Part shown: one piece after another, positions 59,005 to 64,000 of the stretch
How the letters are laid out: each line of letters starts with the position of its first letter
How positions within the stretch are numbered: the first letter of the stretch is position 1
Assembly: GCA_022709905.1 (NCBI GenBank)
Contig: JAKLHY010000021.1
Span: 39,395 to 103,394, forward strand
Reading direction: 5' to 3'
From: Verrucomicrobiota bacterium
GTDB lineage: Bacteria > Verrucomicrobiota > Verrucomicrobiia > Limisphaerales > UBA1319
Length of the DNA stretch: 64,000 nt
The notes under the pieces: model-generated
Told to the model about the DNA's origin: nothing
The model's input: the letters and a program-made list of their open reading frames with translations, nothing else
The model's database searches: none
Program-made: the position numbers and the translations under genes

Positions 59005-61059
59005 ATGACCAGGATCACTCGCCGTAAAACCCACTGGCTCTGGCTCGCAGGAATCTTGCTGGAATCGATGCTTGCTGTCGGGGGGGCCTCTGTTCCGACC
59101 CAGCGTCAGATTACCCTCGATGCCATGGATCGACGTCCCCTGCATTTCTGGCCTCGAAGCCTGGGACATGTTGTCCTGGGCTGGCCGGGGTCCCGGGACA
59201 TCGACAAGGGCTACCATGAACCGGGGGGCAGCTTCAGTCCGGGGGCGGGGAGTTTTGGGCTTTCCTTGCTGGTGCTGGATCCCCAGAACCAAGTCCTGGC
59301 AACCAGCGATAGCCTGCCGCTCGACCAGATCCGTCAACGCTGGGAATGGTTGCCCGATCAAGAACTGCCTGCGATTCGCACTGAAACGCCCTCTTATACC
59401 GCGAGTTGGTCGATCGTGCGTCCCGGGCTCTGGCAGCTGCATTTGCAAACCCGCCCGGCTGAAAGCAATCGGATTTGTCTGGCCCTGCGGAGCGTTGGCC
59501 CCGCAGGAGGACCGGTTCGAGTCTTGGAATGGCGTGACCACCGCCTCATGATTAATCGCCGATGGATTGTGGCCACCGATCCCCTCCTCACGACTGTATC
59601 GGGAGGGACTGAAGAGTCCATTGACTGGATGACCGCCCGGCGCGATTTGACGAACTGGGTGGGAACCAACGGTTGGGGCTGCGCCGTCTTAACATTGCCG
59701 GGAAGGCGGGAATGGACTGTCCAGGTGGCCGATCCGAGCAGCCCCGCAACGAGTGGATTGCGATTCACAAAACTTCAGCCTCTCCTTCAAATCTCCGTTC
59801 CCGAACCCTGGTTCGTCGAGTCGATCAAAGCCCAAACCGCCCTTCTGGCGATGAGCTTGGTCGGATGGGAAACCCGGCCAATGGATCCGCTCAGTCTCCC
59901 TGTCCATTGGACCAGTGACAGCGCTTACATCGTCGCCGCCCTTGCGCGAGCCGGACAACTGGACATCGCACGACAGCTCTGTCGGAGCTTGTGCGAGCCC
60001 GACTTTGCCGGGGGTTATGGCCCCGAAGCCGATGCTCCGGGGCTTGCGCTTTGGGGATTGAACGAAGTGGCGGGCCGGGTGCGCGATCCTTCCTTCAAAC
60101 AAGCGGTCTGGCCCCACGTGGTGCGCAAAGTGGAGGGGATCCAACGAATGCGCGCGGCCAGCCGGCCTGTCACCGCCAATGTTCCCGGTCCCAGGATTCC
60201 GCAATTTGCCCAACACCCCGAGCTGAACCGGGTCTGTGATCCGGCCCGGGACGGTTTGATACACGGCCGGGTGGATTGGCAGCGGCCGGTTCTTTACGTG
60301 AATGCGGTCTCCTATCTGGGATTGCTCAACGCTGTGGCGATGGCCGATTGGGTGGGAAATGCGGGTGGGGACGCCATTTGGCTGGCGCAGGCTGCTGATA
60401 TCCGGACATCCTGGAATATCGCGGCCCATTCCACTCAGACCACCGAAGAACACGCGGGGATCGCCGGCTTATGGCCATCCTGGATTGTCACCGACAAACC
60501 CGCCTACGCCCAGCTTCTGAACCAGCGTTGGGAGTCTTCGCATGACTCGGAAAACCGGCGCAAGAATCCTCCCTCCCGAAGCGCTTTTGCTCTTGCCGAA
60601 GCCCACCAATGGCTCTATCTCCGCAGACCGGACCGGGTTTGGAGCGAACTCGAATGGTTCCATGAACACCAAGCTTCCCCCGGCCTCTACACGTGGAGCG
60701 ACCGCCCCAACCTCCAAAATGCCTTTCACCGCTGGGATGCCATCCGGGGCTGGATTAAACCGCCCCATAACACGCCGGATTACCGCATCGCCGCCGAAAT
60801 GTTGCATCTCCTCCTGGACATGCTGGTCTACGTCGATGAATCGGAAAGTCCGGCTGTCCTGGTTATTGGTGAAGGGGTGCCGGCATCGTGGCTCACCGGA
60901 CCCCTCAGCGTGCAAGGGCTCTCTACCCGTCTTGGTCTCGTCGATTGGACGTGGGACAAACAAATCGTTCGTGTTCGGGTCCGGGGCAACTCGTGTCCCG
61001 TCCGCCTCGGCGCCGAGTTTCCACCGGGCGTCTTGCGCACGCAGTTCCTGCGTCCGTGA
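59005..61059 (+). CDS. Exported protein with possible (alpha/alpha) barrel fold, function unknown
   Basis: 684 residues with a signal peptide (LWLAGILLESMLAVGGASVP). The N-terminal part (VVLGWPGSRDIDKGYHEPGG, then SLLVLDPQNQVLATSD) is beta-rich. From about residue 290 onward, helical repeats appear (ALLAMSLVGWETRPMDPLSL, YIVAALARAGQLDIARQLCR, AFALAEAHQWLYLRRPDRVW, EMLHLLLDMLVYVDESESPA). This resembles an (alpha/alpha)6 glycoside-hydrolase-like enzyme acting on large glycans. No catalytic signature is certain. Located ahead of the Gfo/Idh/MocA oxidoreductase, and may share a carbohydrate role. Confidence 0.55.
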   Translation: MTRITRRKTHWLWLAGILLESMLAVGGASVPTQRQITLDAMDRRPLHFWPRSLGHVVLGWPGSRDIDKGYHEPGGSFSPGAGSFGLSLLVLDPQNQVLATSDSLPLDQIRQRWEWLPDQELPAIRTETPSYTASWSIVRPGLWQLHLQTRPAESNRICLALRSVGPAGGPVRVLEWRDHRLMINRRWIVATDPLLTTVSGGTEESIDWMTARRDLTNWVGTNGWGCAVLTLPGRREWTVQVADPSSPATSGLRFTKLQPLLQISVPEPWFVESIKAQTALLAMSLVGWETRPMDPLSLPVHWTSDSAYIVAALARAGQLDIARQLCRSLCEPDFAGGYGPEADAPGLALWGLNEVAGRVRDPSFKQAVWPHVVRKVEGIQRMRAASRPVTANVPGPRIPQFAQHPELNRVCDPARDGLIHGRVDWQRPVLYVNAVSYLGLLNAVAMADWVGNAGGDAIWLAQAADIRTSWNIAAHSTQTTEEHAGIAGLWPSWIVTDKPAYAQLLNQRWESSHDSENRRKNPPSRSAFALAEAHQWLYLRRPDRVWSELEWFHEHQASPGLYTWSDRPNLQNAFHRWDAIRGWIKPPHNTPDYRIAAEMLHLLLDMLVYVDESESPAVLVIGEGVPASWLTGPLSVQGLSTRLGLVDWTWDKQIVRVRVRGNSCPVRLGAEFPPGVLRTQFLRP

Positions 61060-61164
61060 AGCCGCAGTTTTCACTGGACGATGCCGCAACCGGGAGCAAT
61101 GCTGAGTTCGATTTACTCTCCCAATATGAAGTCCGAACAGCCAGATTGACCTATGGAGCCCAAA

Positions 61165-62628
61165 ATGAATCTTACCCTTAGCCGCCGGAATTTTCTGCGC
61201 AACACCGCCGTCGTTGCCGGAGCCCTGACCGCGTTTCCCGCCGCCGGTTTCGGCCGTTCCAGTGCTCCAAGCCGGACCCTCCGGCTCGCGATCATCGGCG
61301 TTCGCGGCAAGGGCGCTCATCACATCGAGATCTTTCAGAAAATCGAAGGGGTTCGGATCGTCGCTCTCTGCGATGCCGACCGGGATGTTTTGGGCAGGGA
61401 ATTGCAGAAACTGGAGAAAAACAATCTCAAGGCCGACGGACTTATTGACCTGAGACGGGTCTTGGATCGCAAGGATGTCGATGCCGTGGTGACGGCAACC
61501 CCCAACCATTGGCATTCCTTGGTCACCGTCTGGGCTTGCCAGGCGGGCAAGGATGTCTATGTGGAAAAACCCGTATCCCACAACGTTTGGGAAGGACACA
61601 AGGCCGTTGAGGCCGCTCGAAAATACAAGCGCATTGTGCAAACCGGAACTCAGAGCCGCACCGACCCCGCCCTCCGGGAAGCCTTTGCTTATTTGAAGGC
61701 CGGCCACCTCGGCCCCATCAGGCTCGTCCGCGGTTTCTGTTACAAGCGACGGGCATCGATCGGACGCGTGCCCGGTCCCCAGCGGATACCGGCCCAGGTG
61801 GATTTTGATCTGTGGACCGGTCCCGCCCCTCTGGCCCCTTTGACCCGTAAAAACCTGCATTATGACTGGCACTGGGTCTGGCCGACCGGCAATGGAGATA
61901 TCGGCAACCAGGGCGTGCACGAAATGGACATGTGCCGCTGGGCCATCGGCCAATCCACGCTACCCCCCAGGATTATGAGCGTCGGAGGACGTTTTGGGTA
62001 CGTTGACGATGCCGAAACCCCCAATACTCAGATCGCTTTCTACGATTACCAACCCGTCCCCATCCTCTTCGAGGTCCGCGGCTTGCCCATGGCCAAAGGC
62101 GAAGAAGGGGAAGCGATGGACAACTACAAAGGCGTCAGCATTGGTCTGGTGGTGGAATGCGAGAATGGTTACTTCGCCGGCGGCGCCGGCGGCGGCTGGA
62201 TCTTCGACAAGTCCGGCAAGCGCCTCAAACAGTTCACCGGGCCCGGCGGCCGCGATCACCAGGAAAATTTCATTCGAGCCGTCCGCAGCCGGAAGATCAG
62301 CGACCTGAATGCGGACATCCTCGAAGGTCACCTCTCCAGCGCGTTGTGTCACCTGGGTAACATTGCCTTTCGCCTCGGACAAAGAACCAAGCTGGTCGAA
62401 ATCAGGGAATCCCTGAAAGCCAATCCCGTCACGGCCGAATCCCTCGATCGCTTCGAGTCCCACCTGCGGGCGAACGAGGTCGATCCGGTCCTGGACCTTC
62501 CCACGTTGGGGCCTGCCTTGACCTTCGATCCCCTCGCCGAACGTTTCACCGGCGATTGGAGCCCGGAAGCCAACCTCCTCCTCAAACGGGATTACCGCGA
62601 ACCGTTTGTCATCAGAGAAAAGGTCTGA
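61165..62628 (+). CDS. Tat-exported Gfo/Idh/MocA family oxidoreductase
   Basis: 487 residues. The N-terminal Tat signal is SRRNFLRNTAVVAGALTAF (twin-arginine motif). The NAD-binding Rossmann domain follows (RLAIIGVRGKGAHHIEIFQK, then DAVVTATPNHWHSLVTVWAC, and the catalytic DVYVEKPVSHNVWEGHKAVE with its conserved EKP lysine). The C-terminal Gfo domain includes GNGDIGNQGVHEMDMCRWAI. This family oxidises or epimerises sugars and inositols; the exported branch is abundant in Verrucomicrobia and Planctomycetes. The ATG at 61165 has GGAG six bases away, while 61153 has none; the former is chosen. The 105 bases before it hold no gene. Confidence 0.9.
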   Translation: MNLTLSRRNFLRNTAVVAGALTAFPAAGFGRSSAPSRTLRLAIIGVRGKGAHHIEIFQKIEGVRIVALCDADRDVLGRELQKLEKNNLKADGLIDLRRVLDRKDVDAVVTATPNHWHSLVTVWACQAGKDVYVEKPVSHNVWEGHKAVEAARKYKRIVQTGTQSRTDPALREAFAYLKAGHLGPIRLVRGFCYKRRASIGRVPGPQRIPAQVDFDLWTGPAPLAPLTRKNLHYDWHWVWPTGNGDIGNQGVHEMDMCRWAIGQSTLPPRIMSVGGRFGYVDDAETPNTQIAFYDYQPVPILFEVRGLPMAKGEEGEAMDNYKGVSIGLVVECENGYFAGGAGGGWIFDKSGKRLKQFTGPGGRDHQENFIRAVRSRKISDLNADILEGHLSSALCHLGNIAFRLGQRTKLVEIRESLKANPVTAESLDRFESHLRANEVDPVLDLPTLGPALTFDPLAERFTGDWSPEANLLLKRDYREPFVIREKV

Positions 62629-62647
62629 ATCCGGCAGATCCTGGCTG

Positions 62648-63199
62648 TCACCGTGCCGCGATCGCTTTCTCGATGGCCTGAACGAGTTCCGCGTTATCCG
62701 GGGGCGTGGCGGGTTCGAAACGGGCCACAACAGTGCCTTGTTTGCCAATGATAAACTTGGTGAAGTTCCACTTGATCTCCCCGGGAAAGGGGGAGTCTTT
62801 TCCTGTCAACAGGGCATAGAGCCGATGTTGTTCCGGGCCTTTGACATGGATTTTGTCCATCAGCGGGAAGGTGACCGAATAGGTGGACGAACAGAAGTTC
62901 TTGATTTCCTGCAGGGTGCCCGGTTCTTGCGCGCCAAAATCATTGCACGGAAAACCGATTACCGAGAATCCCTTGGATTCATACTTTTTCTGCAAAGCCT
63001 CGATCCCGGAATATTGCGGGGTCAAACCACACTTCGAGGCGACATTGACCAGCAAGAGCACTTTTCCCTTGAACGCCTTTAACGAGGTTTCCTCGCCATC
63101 GATGGTCTTCAAGGGCACACCATACAAGGCAGGATCAGCCGCGGCAATCTTCAGGGTTGCGAGAGCCAGGGTCAGAGCAAATAAAATGGTCGTTTTCAT
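62648..63199 (-). CDS. Exported glutathione peroxidase-type thiol peroxidase
   Basis: A 183-residue thiol peroxidase with a signal peptide (ILFALTLALATLKIAAAD). Seen: VLLLVNVASKCGLTPQYSGI with peroxidatic Cys57 (ordinary cysteine, not selenocysteine), FPCNDFGAQEPGTLQEIKNF with the resolving-region Cys and Gln, and the WNFTKF Trp/Asn motif. It reduces peroxides, usually with thioredoxin, in the periplasm. The frame opens at 63586, but the signal peptide places the start at 63199. It converges with the oxidoreductase gene, 19 bases apart. Confidence 0.9.
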   Translation of the reverse strand: MKTTILFALTLALATLKIAAADPALYGVPLKTIDGEETSLKAFKGKVLLLVNVASKCGLTPQYSGIEALQKKYESKGFSVIGFPCNDFGAQEPGTLQEIKNFCSSTYSVTFPLMDKIHVKGPEQHRLYALLTGKDSPFPGEIKWNFTKFIIGKQGTVVARFEPATPPDNAELVQAIEKAIAAR

Positions 63200-63350
63200 C
63201 TCGCTCACCAATAACCCTCCTTTGGATATTGTCAATAGACCGACTTTACGGGGGGATTTCCAGTGGGTGCGATTGAAAGTGGCGGACAGAAGCGAGGGAC
63301 AATTGATGGAGTTGAAATGCTGGACAGGAGAAAAAGGAGGCGAGGCCACT

Positions 63351-63390
63351 AGGCAAAAATTGCCTTGTACTTTCAAAAAACCTGTATAAA
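63351..63390 (+). promoter_or_regulatory. Candidate promoter and hairpin before the IS ORF
   Basis: AGGCAA-AAA-TTGCCT is a perfect 6-bp hairpin (63351-63365). TTGCCT (63360-63365) and TGTATA/TATAAA (63383-63390) form a -35/-10 pair with 17-base spacing to TGTATA, 12 bases before the IS ORF. The hairpin may be part of the IS end. Confidence 0.35.
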
Positions 63391-63401
63391 TCAAGGGGTT
63401 C

Positions 63402-63698
63402 ATGAATAATGAACTACCGTTGAAATTACCGCACACGAAGAACCGTCGTCGCATGGAAGATCGCCTAGCGCACCGACCGGAAATACTGGAGCGGTTGCAC
63501 CAGATGGTGGACACGCTCGAACAATCGGTCGCCGAGGGCTGCGATGCGCACGCCGCCGAAGATCGTGTGGTGGAGGAGATGCGCAAGCTGGGGCAAACGG
63601 TCTTGGGTCAATGGGCACAGGAGGCCAACGCACAGATCCAAGAACAAGTGCCGACGAAGCATCCTCAGGGCTGCAAGCACGGAAAAAAAAACGCGTGA
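63402..63698 (+). CDS. ISKra4-family transposase, first ORF
   Basis: 98 residues, mostly helical and charged (RMEDRLAHRPEILERLHQMV, then HAAEDRVVEEMRKLGQTVLG). It ends at TGA 63696-63698, shortly after a run of nine As (63683-63691). The sequence continues naturally in the -1 frame (KKKRVKWLTTLGWISVEEE), matching the N-terminal/DDE boundary of ISKra4 (ISAzba1-group) transposases, which use frameshifting. The A9 run lies exactly where the shift is needed. Confidence 0.72.
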   Translation: MNNELPLKLPHTKNRRRMEDRLAHRPEILERLHQMVDTLEQSVAEGCDAHAAEDRVVEEMRKLGQTVLGQWAQEANAQIQEQVPTKHPQGCKHGKKNA

Positions 63699-63955
63699 AG
63701 TGGTTGACCACTCTGGGGTGGATCAGCGTGGAGGAAGAACAATGGCGGCTAGGTCGGCGCGGCCAGGTCTTGCGTCCGTTTTGTGATCAAGCGGGAGTTG
63801 AGCCTCGGGGCACTTCGCGGCGGATGCAGCGAGTGATGGTGGATTTTGGCGCGGAGGTCAGTTTTGCCGCAGCAGCGCAGCGGGTACAGGAACATTACGG
63901 GCTGGACGTCTGTGTGGTCAATGACATTTATTCTTCACTTCGCCTTGACTCATAA
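63683..63955 (+). pseudogene. ISKra4-family transposase, second frame, broken
   Basis: Continuation in the -1 frame: ...LTTLGWISVEEEQWRLGRRG, then QVLRPFCDQAGVEPRGTSRR, MQRVMVDFGAEVSFAAAAQR and VQEHYGLDVCVVND. This matches the first third of the catalytic part (the usual '...VEEqly..GRRG...RPF' and '...tdFGaEeSFarAa.Rv.EHYG' signatures). It then reads IYSSLRLDS and stops at 63953-63955, so most of the transposase is missing. Cut at about 63925, perhaps by another insertion or deletion. Confidence 0.7.
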
Positions 63956-63960
63956 TTTTT

Positions 63961-63976
63961 GTTACCGACCGGTAAC
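63961..63976. repeat. Perfect palindrome after the IS break
   Basis: GTTACCG-AC-CGGTAAC, a perfect 7-bp inverted repeat, with another TTACC at 63995-63999. It may be the end of a second mobile element or an operator; the window ends too soon to tell. Confidence 0.4.
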
Positions 63977-64000
63977 CGTTGCCTCAACAGGATGTTACCA

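Noticed and set aside
58693..59541. 282-codon minus-strand frame
   Set aside because: Mostly antisense of the exported protein at 59005-61059 and of the featureless spacer; composition rich in Arg, Pro and Gly.
60469..61953. 494-codon minus-strand frame across two genes
   Set aside because: It spans the end of one real gene and the start of the next in antisense, with no domain similarity; a shadow.
1..64000. tRNA, rRNA and CRISPR arrays
   Set aside because: I scanned for cloverleaf ends, conserved rRNA stretches and regularly spaced direct repeats and saw none.

Overview
The window is about 64 kb of GC-rich chromosome from a Gram-negative bacterium, most likely a member of the Verrucomicrobiota (Pedosphaera/Limisphaera-like, former subdivision 3). 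This placement is inferred from gene content only. The evidence is giant secreted proteins built from lamin-tail, LamG and CotH modules, a PEP-CTERM surface protein, an arylsulfatase-type hydrolase, a Tat-exported Gfo/Idh/MocA oxidoreductase, an LptD-type outer-membrane assembly protein, and many genes with weak or no Shine-Dalgarno sequences.

Layout. 0-2.8 kb: succinate dehydrogenase sdhC-sdhA-sdhB (minus, sdhB cut by the window edge). 2.8-7.8 kb: a decayed recQ fragment, a sodium:solute symporter, then a haem cluster (hemX-like, hemA, hemC). 7.8-10.2 kb: a Fur-family regulator and a sulfatase. 10.4-21.3 kb: a tightly coupled operon of ABC ATPase, FtsX-type permease, membrane-fusion protein and a 2167-residue CotH/lamin-tail protein, facing a 1389-residue Calx-beta/Ig-like lipoprotein (21.3-25.5 kb). 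25.6-30.9 kb: tyrosine recombinase, two-domain esterase-like protein, PEP-CTERM protein, glycosyltransferase. 30.9-32.7 kb: leuA behind what looks like a complete leucine attenuator. 32.8-42.8 kb: sugar ABC transporter pair, GH13 enzyme, acid phosphatase, a large unknown exported protein and a lone PTS EIIC. 42.8-49 kb: exported serine protease, unknown secreted protein, ilvD with an extra internal domain, rsmD. 49.4-57.7 kb: lptD, O-antigen-ligase-like protein, aroQ-accB-accC, hemB, class II aldolase. 57.7-64 kb: a 275-bp inverted-repeat element touching an oxidoreductase gene, an unknown exported protein, a Gfo/Idh/MocA oxidoreductase, a glutathione peroxidase and the start of a broken ISKra4-type insertion sequence.

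Most of the window is housekeeping metabolism (TCA cycle, haem, branched-chain amino acids, fatty acid initiation, aromatic precursors, glycolysis) interspersed with carbohydrate and cell-surface functions. The strongest unusual signals are the leucine attenuator (leader peptide, antiterminator and terminator at 30981-31108), an NTF2/SnoaL-like domain apparently inserted inside dihydroxy-acid dehydratase (46541-47059), and the long inverted-repeat element at 57805-58079. Two of these fall in branched-chain amino acid biosynthesis. Smaller surprises are a glutamyl-tRNA reductase without most of its dimerisation domain, a recQ zinc-domain relic, and an esterase-like protein whose second nucleophile is replaced by alanine.
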